A DNA stretch of 41,813 nucleotides, from positions 1-41,813 of IMG/VR virus record IMGVR_UViG_3300036895_000036, one strand, 5' to 3'. This document shows positions 1-8,415 of this stretch, one piece after another. Every line of letters starts with the position of its first letter. Positions within the stretch are counted from its first letter, which is position 1. The notes below the pieces were generated by a model. That model ran no database searches and was not told where the DNA came from. It saw nothing but the letters and a program-made list of their open reading frames with translations. The translations under genes and the position numbers were made by a program. Origin of the DNA: a virus.

Positions 1-1
1 G

Positions 2-202
2 AAGCTAGGAATCGAAGGTGGCCGGGTTGAAGCCTTTGGTGTTCTACACTCCGCAACCCCCGGCAATGACTATTGCAATGGGAACATTGCGGTCGTGCAA
101 TCCACAACTGAGGGTGCTTGCATGTGTGATTGTTTGCACATTGACGACCTTGCCGCAATCTTGGCTGAGAAGGGTTTGGATAAACGTCCTGTTGGAGTAT
201 AA
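2..202 (+). CDS. Partial small protein, 5' end cut by window edge
   Basis: An open frame runs from the left edge to a TAA at 200-202 (66 codons) with no start inside the window. The C-terminal part, with segments such as IDDLAAILAEKGLD, has normal protein composition, and the next gene begins 4 bp after the stop, so it seems to head the leftmost gene chain. If the two window ends are joined, the frame continues into the last 23 bases and would start at a GTG at 41791, giving about 74 aa. No family is recognised. It could also be the tail of a longer gene lying outside the window. Confidence 0.5.
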   Translation, partial: KLGIEGGRVEAFGVLHSATPGNDYCNGNIAVVQSTTEGACMCDCLHIDDLAAILAEKGLDKRPVGV

Positions 203-206
203 CGGC

Positions 207-428
207 GTGCCACTAAGCCACTCAAAAGACGGTGTGCAAGTACCAACTGCGGCCTACGGCCGAGGCCAAAATGTCCGGCGCAGCCGAGTTGGCAACGCCG
301 CGGTGATGGGTGCGGGGAGTAGAAAGACTGTGCGGACGACCGGAGGTCGTGGTGCAACCGGCTACAGCGGCGGCAAGTCGGGGGGCTTAGGCAACCTCGG
401 TGTGCGAATGGCTGGAAGCGTTCGATGA
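207..428 (+). CDS. Small basic Gly/Arg-rich protein
   Basis: A 73-aa frame starting at GTG 207, four bases after the preceding stop. A longer version would start at GTG 18, but that would overlap the preceding gene almost completely. The protein is rich in Gly, Arg and Ser, with no acidic stretch and no membrane segment. Its stop overlaps the ATG of the next gene (ATGA at 425), the same coupling that links the following genes, which supports it being real. Function unknown; the basic character would suit nucleic-acid binding near a packaging gene, but that is inference. Confidence 0.5.
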   Translation: MPLSHSKDGVQVPTAAYGRGQNVRRSRVGNAAVMGAGSRKTVRTTGGRGATGYSGGKSGGLGNLGVRMAGSVR

Positions 429-691
429 ACACATTACAAACACTTCAATCAGCATCAACGCCTACCGCAGAGCGTACCCCACTAACAATGAACACCACCT
501 TAACGTCGACGCCGCAAAAGCGTAAGCAGACCAAGCGTATGAACTCCGGCGCGCTTATGCGGCGTGACCAAGACGTTAAAGGTCATGCCCGCTTAGGTGT
601 TGTTGGCGACGAGCGCAGCACGCCCAAAGCCTCGCAACGTTTTGGTGAGTTTGGTACCATCGGCAGTAAACTCACCCGCCCATCACGATGA
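425..691 (+). CDS. Small basic protein, unknown
   Basis: An 88-aa frame with ATG overlapping the previous stop and its own stop overlapping the next ATG (688). The first 35 residues are Thr/Ser/Pro-rich and low in complexity, followed by a Lys/Arg cluster (around residues 32-48) and a Gly/Arg-containing tail. No known domain, signal peptide or membrane segment is visible. Its place in a tightly coupled chain before the terminase suggests a role in packaging or early virion assembly, but no homology is recognised. Confidence 0.55.
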   Translation: MNTLQTLQSASTPTAERTPLTMNTTLTSTPQKRKQTKRMNSGALMRRDQDVKGHARLGVVGDERSTPKASQRFGEFGTIGSKLTRPSR

Positions 692-921
692 TCTCGATGT
701 CTAGAACGTCCGAAAATCCGCTTCAACAAATGCGGACGAACAGCGTTGGGCAGATAGTGTCAAAACCCACACCCGCCGACCGTGGGGCGGGAATGAAGAA
801 ATGGTTGCCCACGAAAAATAAACTTATTCCTAACAACGAAACCCAACCATCAAGGTCAAAACGTGTCACCAACCGCCGAGCTTCCTTCGGCCATACTGGA
901 AGCTCAATCGTAAAGGTTTAA
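688..921 (+). CDS. Small basic protein, unknown
   Basis: A 77-aa frame coupled to its neighbour by a 4-bp overlap (ATG 688 within the previous stop). It is rich in Lys, Arg, Ser and Asn, mostly polar and without hydrophobic segments, so it is probably a small soluble or disordered DNA-associated protein. No small-terminase signature is visible, although a short basic protein just before the large terminase could play that part. Function not assigned. Confidence 0.55.
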   Translation: MISMSRTSENPLQQMRTNSVGQIVSKPTPADRGAGMKKWLPTKNKLIPNNETQPSRSKRVTNRRASFGHTGSSIVKV

Positions 922-922
922 A

Positions 923-1099
923 ATGCCCTGGAAAACAAAAGGAAAGAATATCGTTCGTGCCAATACAGGTAAAGTTGTCGGTCACTCAACCTCAAAAGCG
1001 AAAGCCGCCGCTAGTGTTCGTGCGCGTTACGCTAACATGAAGGGTGAACACTTCGGTCATAAAGGCTTCGCTATGTCTAAGAAGAAAGGTAAATCATGA
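923..1099 (+). CDS. Small Lys/Ala/Gly-rich basic protein (58 aa)
   Basis: A 58-aa gene: ATG at 923, one base after the previous stop, and TGA at 1097-1099 overlapping the ATG of the next gene. It begins MPWKTKGKNIVRANTG and ends in a Lys-rich tail (AMSKKKGKS). A central helix-like stretch with alternating Ala, Lys and Arg (around residues 24-38) gives a strong positive charge. The style is that of small phage proteins of unknown function found near terminases. A DNA-binding role is inferred from charge alone. Confidence 0.7.
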   Translation: MPWKTKGKNIVRANTGKVVGHSTSKAKAAASVRARYANMKGEHFGHKGFAMSKKKGKS

Positions 1100-1308
1100 G
1101 TTGCTCTAAAATACTTGATCATACTGCCCGTCTCTTGCCGTTGCAGGAAAAGGCTGATTGCCCCGAAAACGAACAACTAACCTCGATTAGTAAAAGCGAG
1201 GCGCTTACTGGCGGGGCTGAGAACTCTGTTGCAAAGAAGTTCTTTGGTTGTATTGAAGGTGGCGAAGCCCTCGTTGAGAAAATCCGCCCGGCTGGTTCAG
1301 GTCATTAA
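1096..1308 (+). CDS. Small protein upstream of terminase, unknown
   Basis: A 70-aa frame that starts inside the previous stop (ATGA at 1096). Its TAA (1306-1308) lies inside the first palindromic dyad, so the last codons are part of that element. The protein has a Cys near each end of a mixed-charge core and no membrane segment. Its position directly before the large terminase would fit a small terminase subunit, but it is shorter than usual for that family and no helix-turn-helix is evident. Confidence 0.55.
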   Translation: MSCSKILDHTARLLPLQEKADCPENEQLTSISKSEALTGGAENSVAKKFFGCIEGGEALVEKIRPAGSGH

Positions 1309-1319
1309 ATGACGCCAAC
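1295..1319 (+). promoter_or_regulatory. 25-bp dyad element, copy 1 (before terminase)
   Basis: Core GTCATTAAATGAC at 1301-1313, with outer GT (1295-1296) and AC (1318-1319) each four bases away. The element ends 2 bp before the ATG of the terminase gene and contains the TAA of the preceding gene. It is one of seven copies of GT-N4-GTCATTWAATGAC-N4-AC. The symmetry suggests a binding site for a dimeric protein. The function is not established. Confidence 0.85.
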
Positions 1320-1321
1320 CA

Positions 1322-2818
1322 ATGGATGCGCTCAATCCAGAGTTAGTTTTGTTAAAGCAACGCAAGTTACAGTTGCTTACAGCCAAAGTCACGGCTATCA
1401 AACAAGACTCACTTCCATTTTATCGTCCTCACCCGAAGCAGGACTTATTTCATCGGTCGTTGCAGAAGCGGCGTGGAGTGTTTACTGGTAACCGCTTCGG
1501 TAAATCCTTTATGGGTGTGGCCGAAGACTGTGCGTGGCTTCGTGGTGAACGTCCGTGGTACCCTACCGACGATCCTGCAAGGCGGAGTGGTATTCCACAA
1601 CGCCCCGTTAAAGGCTTAATCATTGCCACCGACTGGGATAAAGTCAAAGAAATCTTTAGTGGTCAGGATGGAAAACTGTGGAAGTTTCTTCCACGCAACG
1701 GATTCATAAAAAATGTCTCACGTAACCACAGCGGCGCTATTGATACTATCATCTGCAACGGCCCTTTCGGCCTTAGTAGTCTTCGCTTCGATACTGTTAA
1801 GTCATTTATGTCCAACCCCCAAGGTTCTGAGTCCTCTGACTGGGACTTCATTCACGTTGACGAACCTTGTCCAGAAGGAATGTTCAAAGCCGCCGCACGT
1901 GGATTAGTTGATCGTAATGGATTTGCGTGGTTCACTCTTACGGCGCTGCGTGAACCGTGGATCACCGACGCTTTCGACGTTGACGGAATCTTTGATGGTA
2001 TCTCCAGTGTTATCGAAGGAACAATTTACGACAATATATACTTGTCAAAGGAGGCTATACGAGATTACGAAGCTACTCTCACCGAAGACGAAAAAGAGTG
2101 CCGATTGTTTGGCAAGCCGCTGCACAAAGCGGGTTTAGTCTACAAATGCTTCCAGCAAGACAAGCACGTGCTTACCACTCTCCCTCGTGGTTGGCTTTCG
2201 TGGATAGAGCCACCAAAAGATTGGTCATATTATCTTTACATAGACCCCCATCCCCACACACCGCACATGGTGCTTTTCCTCACTGTTGATCCTTTTGGGC
2301 GTAAATACTACTACACTGACATCTTTGAGCATTGTTTAATATCACAACTCGTGGAGAAGATTCGTGTAGTTCTTAATGGTCGGAGAGTTGTCCGTGTTCG
2401 TTGTGACCCTATCGCTTTTAATGAAGACTGTGTCGATGGTAACAACATGGCAACCGAGTTCTGGCGTTGTGGTCTCGCAGTTGAGAAATCCTCGAAAGAC
2501 CTTAGCAGAGGTATTCTACGTGTAAACGAAGCCCTTCAACTCAAAGGCGGCTGGCCATTGTTCACACCTGAATGTCGGCGTAGCTTGTGGGAAATTAAAC
2601 GTTACCACTACGACGAAGAAAAAGGTAAGCCAGTCGACAAAGACGACCATGCTATGGAGTGTTTGTATCGCAGTGTTTTAGACGAGCCTTGCTATGTCGA
2701 GCCGCAAAAAGAACAAACTATCACGGAAGAAACTATGAACTCTTTGCCGCCGTTGTTTTTCGAGAAACTTGGGAGTGATGAAGTTGTAGTCACAAGGGAA
2801 GACTTAATGTTAAACTAA
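1322..2818 (+). CDS. terL: Terminase large subunit
   Basis: A 498-aa protein of normal terminase length; the DNA-packaging motor cuts and pumps the genome into the prohead. A Walker A-type loop, GNRFGKS, lies near residues 55-62, and a Walker B segment ending in an acidic pair, FIHVDEP, near residues 176-182. The C-terminal half looks like the RNase H-fold nuclease: a YIDP strand near residue 305 and KDDHAMECLYR near residue 440 supply the expected aspartates. The start at 1322 has no Shine-Dalgarno sequence; the dyad copy 1 ends 2 bp upstream. A signal-peptide gene follows 1 bp after the stop. Confidence 0.93.
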   Translation: MDALNPELVLLKQRKLQLLTAKVTAIKQDSLPFYRPHPKQDLFHRSLQKRRGVFTGNRFGKSFMGVAEDCAWLRGERPWYPTDDPARRSGIPQRPVKGLIIATDWDKVKEIFSGQDGKLWKFLPRNGFIKNVSRNHSGAIDTIICNGPFGLSSLRFDTVKSFMSNPQGSESSDWDFIHVDEPCPEGMFKAAARGLVDRNGFAWFTLTALREPWITDAFDVDGIFDGISSVIEGTIYDNIYLSKEAIRDYEATLTEDEKECRLFGKPLHKAGLVYKCFQQDKHVLTTLPRGWLSWIEPPKDWSYYLYIDPHPHTPHMVLFLTVDPFGRKYYYTDIFEHCLISQLVEKIRVVLNGRRVVRVRCDPIAFNEDCVDGNNMATEFWRCGLAVEKSSKDLSRGILRVNEALQLKGGWPLFTPECRRSLWEIKRYHYDEEKGKPVDKDDHAMECLYRSVLDEPCYVEPQKEQTITEETMNSLPPLFFEKLGSDEVVVTREDLMLN

Positions 2819-2819
2819 T

Positions 2820-3332
2820 ATGAAAAAAATACTATTGATTGTTGGTTTGCTATGTCCATTGTTGGTTTTTGCCCCACCAATAAACACTCAACTGAACGGC
2901 ACAACGGATGTTATTCCGCCACATTCAACGAATGTGCTTGCTCGGGCAACGCTTACCGTTGGCGAAGCGGATAACATTGCTCTCGCCGTTGGGTTTCTTT
3001 ACATTGGCACTAACGCCTCAACTCAAACTTTGTTGTGGCAATCTTCAATGGACGGGGTGAATAATTGGACGACGTTTGATACATGGACAATGATTTTAGT
3101 GTCTAACCCACTCCCCGTTTTTTATGGGCCGACGAATTATACTAACCTTCTACCAGGAGTGTGGCAGATTCGTCCGACGTGGTCTATGACCAATGCGGCG
3201 TTAAGCCTTACAAGTTACCTCACTAACGTAACAACTAATGGTGGTATTGTTTATACAAACATAATCACAAACACGGCAGCTTTTCCAGTCGATACTAACG
3301 TCGTGGTCAAAGGCATAACTAAACTTAAATGA
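2820..3332 (+). CDS. Exported Thr/Asn-rich protein
   Basis: A 170-aa protein starting with a clear Sec-type signal (MKKILLIVGLLCPLLVFAPP), then a beta-rich Thr/Asn/Trp region. The ATG is 1 bp after the terminase stop with no Shine-Dalgarno sequence, and its stop overlaps the next ATG (3329). The Thr-Asn pairs match those in the next four genes, so this is probably part of one adhesin or spike cassette. It may be a spike accessory or a secreted surface protein. An export signal is unusual for a virion protein. No domain family is recognised. Confidence 0.75.
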   Translation: MKKILLIVGLLCPLLVFAPPINTQLNGTTDVIPPHSTNVLARATLTVGEADNIALAVGFLYIGTNASTQTLLWQSSMDGVNNWTTFDTWTMILVSNPLPVFYGPTNYTNLLPGVWQIRPTWSMTNAALSLTSYLTNVTTNGGIVYTNIITNTAAFPVDTNVVVKGITKLK

Positions 3333-6300
3333 ACCGTCTAGCTTTAATTTTGGTGTTTTTGTTTTTGACGTTGAAAGCTAACGCTATTTACGTCACAAAT
3401 CTTTTTGTCTTTCCGGACGGAAATACAAATAGGAACGTTTCTGTTTCTTTTGAGTCTATTGGAACGCCGTTGGTCTTATCAAACGGCACAACGATTGTGT
3501 CGTATTCGTTTAATTGTGTCGCAACGAACGGAGTGTTAGGGTCAACATTCCTTGTTGGTGGCCCAAATTACAAAGTTACTTTTGGACCTAATCCAAGCGG
3601 AACGTGGACTATTGGAGCGCCGTTAGGAACGAATACGTACGCTTTGGCATCATTAGCTTTTAATGTCAATTTGATAACGAATGGTTATTTACCCGGCATT
3701 TTATATGTGACGAATTATTACAACTCCACAAATGTGATATCGAATAGTTTTTATGTTACAAACATCACTCAGATAACGAATGTGTATAACATCACAAATG
3801 GAAGTGGTGGTTATGCAACTAATGCTATTGCAAACAATAATGGGTGGGGGACTAACATTATCTTTTATGGTGCAACCAACGGCGCGAGCGGCCTTCCGCT
3901 GGCGGATACGAGCCTAATCACGTCCAACTTCGACATGAGCGTGAACTGTGGCAACCTTCCCAACCTTAAAGTTGCTCTGCAATCCAATGTGCCGCCAATT
4001 GTCCTGACCACAGGCGATTCAACCGGGGATTATTTTCTCATTCCATTTCAGGCGTGGCTGACAGCTTATGATTTTAACCACGCGATTCAACACACAGTGG
4101 TTTTTGGGGCGGGTTCATCATGGAATTGTAACTGGTATCCGAACAACGGCTCAAATGGAGGCGCAAACATGGTCTATGTTGTCAATCCTACATACTACTG
4201 GATGAATACCGGCGTGATTTCGGCTGGAACAAACGTCTATTGGGGAGGCATCGCCAACTATGGAGTCCAGTACGGGATTGGAAACAGGGTTACGGTTTGT
4301 ATGGAAGCGAGCGCATCCAACGGAGTTGCTTCGCTTTATTACAGTCTCGACTTCGTGAATTGGACCTATCTCGGATCGCTCAACGAGGCCGCGCTTGGCA
4401 AGGAAGGGCAGTTGGTGTTCACCAACTTCTCAGTGCCTCTTGGCAACTACGCGATCAGACTTGCTTGCACAAGCGGCAACTTCGCTTTTGTGGGCAACGT
4501 GGGCGTGATTCAAACGAACTGCACGGTGCCAATACTGGAGACGATCAACGGGCCGGGGTATGCGATGCAGTTGCTAACCAATATGGGGACAAATCTGGAC
4601 ATCCTGTTGTCCAACATCAACCCATGCTTGACGATTGAGGAACAGGTCAAACCTCTCAACACGTTCAATGACTACACGAACTTCGCATGGCACATGTCAA
4701 ATTCGGCTCCTAACTCCGATGTGCTTCTAATTGGGACTTACGCATCCGACCCGGCGGCTGAAATCGTCAATCCGCCAAACGCCATCACGTTCGATATGTC
4801 GCTATTTGAGCATAATGTGGCAATCACAAACTCCTGGCCGTTTGTTGACACATGGCATCCTATGGGGACTTGGTATAATATCACGAACAGAGGTTTCTGG
4901 CTCGGCGATGGGCCTCATTTAAATGCGCTCGGACAGAGCATATTATCAGCAGTCACGATGCAGCGGCTGAACTTTATGTCACTTTGGCAGAACGCGGGCC
5001 GGGCAACCGTCCCAACCAATTACGGCGCGCCAACAATTAACGGAAACGTCACCATCAACCCCTCTGGATTTGTTACAGACCCGATACAGATTGGGGCAAG
5101 CGGTCCGTATTTCAATGCGCTTTCCCTCTGCACTTACGGCGGCTCTCTCCAATCTGGAAACTATGCCATTGGACAATATTGCGATGGCGCATCGCAGACG
5201 TTCCTTCACGGGAGCGTTTTGGAATTTACCACAACATCGCAAGTGCCGTGGATGCAGATGTGGGGCGATGGAGGGCTATCCTTGTTGGACATGTATAACG
5301 ACCCGCATAAATCCGTTGACCCAGGCGGCCCAGGCGTCCTGCTTGTCAACACCATCACTAACTACGGATTGGCTTATATCTCCAGCTTGCTAACCGGGAT
5401 ATTGACAAACAATGGGAACCTTTGGAATACTGGGCAAGGCATTTTCGGGAACGGGTTATATCTGTCCGGCGGCAGACTTGGATTTCCGTCTGGCGGCGGG
5501 ATTAACACGGACACAAGTTTTTCTTTGTATGGAGGGAGCTTTGGCGGAGCAATAACAAATTCAAGTTGGGTTACAAATGCAGCAAATGTGACCAACGGAC
5601 AAAATGTAGTTACATTAGGGACGGAGACCGCCTCCAGCTTCAGCGGCAGCGGCAACGCGTTGACGGGCACGAACCAAGCCAACTCCGGCAACCTCCAGAG
5701 CGGCGGCACGAACGGCGCGGCGGGCATGGTGCCGACCTTCACGGGCGTCGGCGGGACATGGACGGCTCAGACGCCCAGCGGCGGTGGCGGATCCACAAAT
5801 GGGCTGGCGCCGCTTACAAACGCCAATCTCCACAACCCAATACTCAATGGCGCAACCAACGGCGTTACCGGGCTGCCGCTGGCGGACACGAGCGTGACAA
5901 ACGGGCTGGCGCCGGCCAGCGCGCTGGCGGCGCAAGGAGCGGCGATCAGCAACACGTTCGCGCCGGCATCGAGCGTTGCAAGCCAGTTGGAAACTGGGGG
6001 ACAAAGCGATGAGTTTTTTGGGTTCGATGCGGGACAAACCGGAATGACCGGGGTGGCTAATAGCGGCTTGGGCGCGTTTGCGTTGGAGAACATTTGGGGC
6101 GGGAGCTATAATACGGCGTTAGGGGAGGGAGCCTTGAATTTCAATATCTCCGCGAATGACAATACGGCGGTGGGATGCGGAAGCCTGCTCGGGAGCACGA
6201 CAGGGTTTAACAATTCGGCATTAGGTTATCAGTCGGGATTGCACCTGTCAACGGGCAACAACAATACCGTGTTGGGTTATCAAGCTGGACGAAACCTGAC

Positions 6301-6955
6301 AACGACTTCGAATAACATTGAGATTGGCAATGGTGGCGCAGCGACCGATCAAGGCCAAATCCGCCTCGGCACACCCGGCCAGCAAACGAACACAATACTC
6401 TCCGGCGACGTGAGCACGACGAGCAACATTACCGCCTTGCTTAATGTGACAGCGAGCAACCTCAACCTCGGCGGCCCGATCACGAGCGCAGCAGGCAGTA
6501 ACAACTTGCAGGCGCTGAACGTGGTAGGGAACCTGTCGGCGGGGAGCATATCCTACGTTCAAACCAATGGGCCTCCGGTAACGAATAATATCGTCACGCA
6601 AAGCGGCACGAACATGATTGTTCTGGACGGGACAAATCTTTGGCAGTGGGCAAACCCATTCTACTATGTTGCGTTGACGGCAAGTTCGGTTGTGCGACTG
6701 AGCAACTGGCCATCAGGAACAACGATCACTTTACAGGTTCAAAATAGCACCGGATTTGCAACGAACACGCTGAACTATTACACCAATCAATCTACCTCCG
6801 GGAGCTATGGATGCGGAGTGCAGCCAAACGCGCCAGGACAGTTTGTGACCATGCCCACCAACAACGCCGGGTGTATCTTGATGGATCAGTTCTTAATCTT
6901 GTCCGGGCCAACCAACAGCGCTTGGCTTGGAGTTCAAAACCCGATTATACGATGA
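3329..6955 (+). CDS. Tail spike/adhesin with SGNH hydrolase and YadA-head-like repeats
   Basis: A 1208-aa protein. Residues 1-19 form a signal peptide (MNRLALILVFLFLTLKANA). A Thr/Asn-rich N-terminal part is followed by a module resembling an SGNH/GDSL esterase: block I GDSTGDY near residue 228 and a block V-type DGPHLNALG near residue 526, which would supply the catalytic Ser and Asp/His. Near residues 925-1000 are short repeats of the NTALGEGAL / NTAVGCGSL / NSALGYQSG type, as in trimeric autotransporter head domains. The peptide GATNGxxGLPLADTS occurs near residues 181 and 841, bracketing the enzyme part. Likely a trimeric receptor-binding or surface-glycan deacylating spike. The export signal is puzzling for a virion protein. 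Confidence 0.8.
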   Translation: MNRLALILVFLFLTLKANAIYVTNLFVFPDGNTNRNVSVSFESIGTPLVLSNGTTIVSYSFNCVATNGVLGSTFLVGGPNYKVTFGPNPSGTWTIGAPLGTNTYALASLAFNVNLITNGYLPGILYVTNYYNSTNVISNSFYVTNITQITNVYNITNGSGGYATNAIANNNGWGTNIIFYGATNGASGLPLADTSLITSNFDMSVNCGNLPNLKVALQSNVPPIVLTTGDSTGDYFLIPFQAWLTAYDFNHAIQHTVVFGAGSSWNCNWYPNNGSNGGANMVYVVNPTYYWMNTGVISAGTNVYWGGIANYGVQYGIGNRVTVCMEASASNGVASLYYSLDFVNWTYLGSLNEAALGKEGQLVFTNFSVPLGNYAIRLACTSGNFAFVGNVGVIQTNCTVPILETINGPGYAMQLLTNMGTNLDILLSNINPCLTIEEQVKPLNTFNDYTNFAWHMSNSAPNSDVLLIGTYASDPAAEIVNPPNAITFDMSLFEHNVAITNSWPFVDTWHPMGTWYNITNRGFWLGDGPHLNALGQSILSAVTMQRLNFMSLWQNAGRATVPTNYGAPTINGNVTINPSGFVTDPIQIGASGPYFNALSLCTYGGSLQSGNYAIGQYCDGASQTFLHGSVLEFTTTSQVPWMQMWGDGGLSLLDMYNDPHKSVDPGGPGVLLVNTITNYGLAYISSLLTGILTNNGNLWNTGQGIFGNGLYLSGGRLGFPSGGGINTDTSFSLYGGSFGGAITNSSWVTNAANVTNGQNVVTLGTETASSFSGSGNALTGTNQANSGNLQSGGTNGAAGMVPTFTGVGGTWTAQTPSGGGGSTNGLAPLTNANLHNPILNGATNGVTGLPLADTSVTNGLAPASALAAQGAAISNTFAPASSVASQLETGGQSDEFFGFDAGQTGMTGVANSGLGAFALENIWGGSYNTALGEGALNFNISANDNTAVGCGSLLGSTTGFNNSALGYQSGLHLSTGNNNTVLGYQAGRNLTTTSNNIEIGNGGAATDQGQIRLGTPGQQTNTILSGDVSTTSNITALLNVTASNLNLGGPITSAAGSNNLQALNVVGNLSAGSISYVQTNGPPVTNNIVTQSGTNMIVLDGTNLWQWANPFYYVALTASSVVRLSNWPSGTTITLQVQNSTGFATNTLNYYTNQSTSGSYGCGVQPNAPGQFVTMPTNNAGCILMDQFLILSGPTNSAWLGVQNPIIR

Positions 6956-7686
6956 TGAAAACAATACTTCTTGTACTTCTCTGCTGCTCTCGTTGCTTTG
7001 CGGGGATGCTGATGCAGAGTGCCATTCCTGGGTGTGTTGGGTGGTGGACGATGAATGAAGGAACAGGCTCCAATTTAGTGAATTATGGCTCCTTGGGGGC
7101 GGCATACAACGGCTTGGCTATAAATAATCCAACGTGGACAAATGGGGTTGTCAATAATGGACTTATAATAAAATCCTCCCCCGTTCAATATGTTGACTGT
7201 GGTGGCCCAATTGGCAATGGTTTTACAGGAATCTCATTTTCTTTATGGGCCTATCCGACAAATGTGTCCAGCTCCCAAACCGTAATAGGCGAATATGCTT
7301 CGTCCAACGTGATGTGTTTTGACTGCGACATACAAAATTTAGGAGTAAGTCAAGCAGTATTTAACATTAAAGGTGTAACCTTAGCACGGCAAGACCTAGC
7401 TCAGATTGGCACCAATGAACTTAACAATTGGACGTTCATTGCAGGAACATGGGATGGTGTCACGCAGATTCTTTATGTAAATGGCGCCTCCAACACGGCC
7501 GCGTCATTTATTGACAGTGCCCTTGGAACAGCGACTGCACATTTAACCATCGGAGCTTATGCCCCAGGCGCAAATCAGAATTTCAGAGGAAGGTTAGACG
7601 ACGTTCGTATCTACAGCCGCGCTCTAACCCCTAGCGAAATTGCAACCATTTACGGCCCAAACGGTTCGGGATGCCCTCACGAATAA
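6952..7686 (+). CDS. Exported LamG/concanavalin-like lectin domain protein
   Basis: A 244-aa protein. The start at ATG 6952 overlaps the stop of the spike gene and gives a signal peptide (MMKTILLVLLCCSRCFAG). A longer frame from 6811 exists but lies inside the spike gene. The rest is one LamG-like jelly-roll domain: GWWTMNEGTGSNLVNYG at the start, a central GNGFTGISFSLWAYPT strand, and the typical ending RLDDVRIYSRALTPSEI. Such domains bind glycans. With the spike it probably forms a surface-binding cassette. Its stop overlaps the next ATG by one base. Confidence 0.85.
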   Translation: MMKTILLVLLCCSRCFAGMLMQSAIPGCVGWWTMNEGTGSNLVNYGSLGAAYNGLAINNPTWTNGVVNNGLIIKSSPVQYVDCGGPIGNGFTGISFSLWAYPTNVSSSQTVIGEYASSNVMCFDCDIQNLGVSQAVFNIKGVTLARQDLAQIGTNELNNWTFIAGTWDGVTQILYVNGASNTAASFIDSALGTATAHLTIGAYAPGANQNFRGRLDDVRIYSRALTPSEIATIYGPNGSGCPHE

Positions 7687-8063
7687 TGAAACTCTCCTTC
7701 ACCCTCAGGCTTCTCACATCGCTCCTCTGCCTCACGGCGCGGGCGCAGAGTCCTGTTGGAAGCAACTATATAACTGTAGCTTGGAATCCAATTCCAGTAG
7801 CATCAAGCTATACGGTCTATGCTGGCTTGGAGAGCAACAATCTCACAATGAGTTGGACTGCTACGTCTAATCAAGTCACCGTGTTAGCGCCTGTCGGAGT
7901 GCTTTACATTGCGGCAACCTCTACAGTAAATGGATTGGAGTGTCCTTACTCAGCCGTGATTTGCGGCACGAACTATCAGCAGCCAATTACTGGACTGACA
8001 TGGACAAATAATATCACCAATGTGGGGATAACAACTATAATTTTCAACATCAATAACCATTAA
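7686..8063 (+). CDS. Exported FN3-like domain protein
   Basis: A 125-aa protein starting at ATG 7686 (TAATG overlap with the LamG gene); the frame extends to 7671, but that start lies inside the LamG gene. Residues 1-22 are a signal peptide ending ARA. The following part resembles a single fibronectin type III domain: VAWNPIPVASSYTVYAG, an Asn/Thr-rich middle, a LYIAATSTVNG strand and an ending with YS. The tail is Thr/Asn/Ile-rich. Likely an accessory adhesin or surface protein of the same cassette. No enzyme motif is seen. Confidence 0.75.
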   Translation: MKLSFTLRLLTSLLCLTARAQSPVGSNYITVAWNPIPVASSYTVYAGLESNNLTMSWTATSNQVTVLAPVGVLYIAATSTVNGLECPYSAVICGTNYQQPITGLTWTNNITNVGITTIIFNINNH

Positions 8064-8066
8064 CTC

Positions 8067-8411
8067 ATGAATCCACAAGAACAAGCGCATAATGACTTAC
8101 TTGACAACAGAGAAGCAGCTAAGGTATCAGCTAGTATTTCTGACGCCATTACAATAAGGCAAGCCACATTTGGTCATATCTTACAAATGTTAGTTCTTGG
8201 TTGTGTTGGTATTGTTGGTTTCTTTCTACAAAAAGAAGTTTCAATGAACCGCGAAACTCATGATACAGTTATTCAACATGGTGCTGCATTGAATGATATG
8301 TCAAACCATCTTGATAGAATTGAAGAGAAAATGAAACGTAATTCTTTAATAGATCGTAGCATTGATTCAACTAATGTTACTTTGATTTCTGGATTGGTTA
8401 GCAATAAATAA
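8067..8411 (+). CDS. Membrane protein with coiled coil (lysis-region candidate)
   Basis: A 114-aa protein with a polar N-terminal helix of about 35 residues, one transmembrane segment near residues 36-56 (GHILQMLVLGCVGIVGFFL) and a C-terminal part suited to a coiled coil (around residues 63-95). It has no Shine-Dalgarno sequence and begins 3 bp after the previous stop. One membrane span with a coiled coil, next to two-span holin-like proteins and a lipoprotein, would fit an inner-membrane spanin or holin regulator. There is no sequence family to confirm this. Confidence 0.65.
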   Translation: MNPQEQAHNDLLDNREAAKVSASISDAITIRQATFGHILQMLVLGCVGIVGFFLQKEVSMNRETHDTVIQHGAALNDMSNHLDRIEEKMKRNSLIDRSIDSTNVTLISGLVSNK

Positions 8412-8415
8412 ACAA

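Noticed and set aside
70-432. 120-aa minus-strand open frame near the left edge
   Set aside because: The plus-strand chain of overlapping genes explains this region better; the minus frame is Ser/Arg/Cys-rich.
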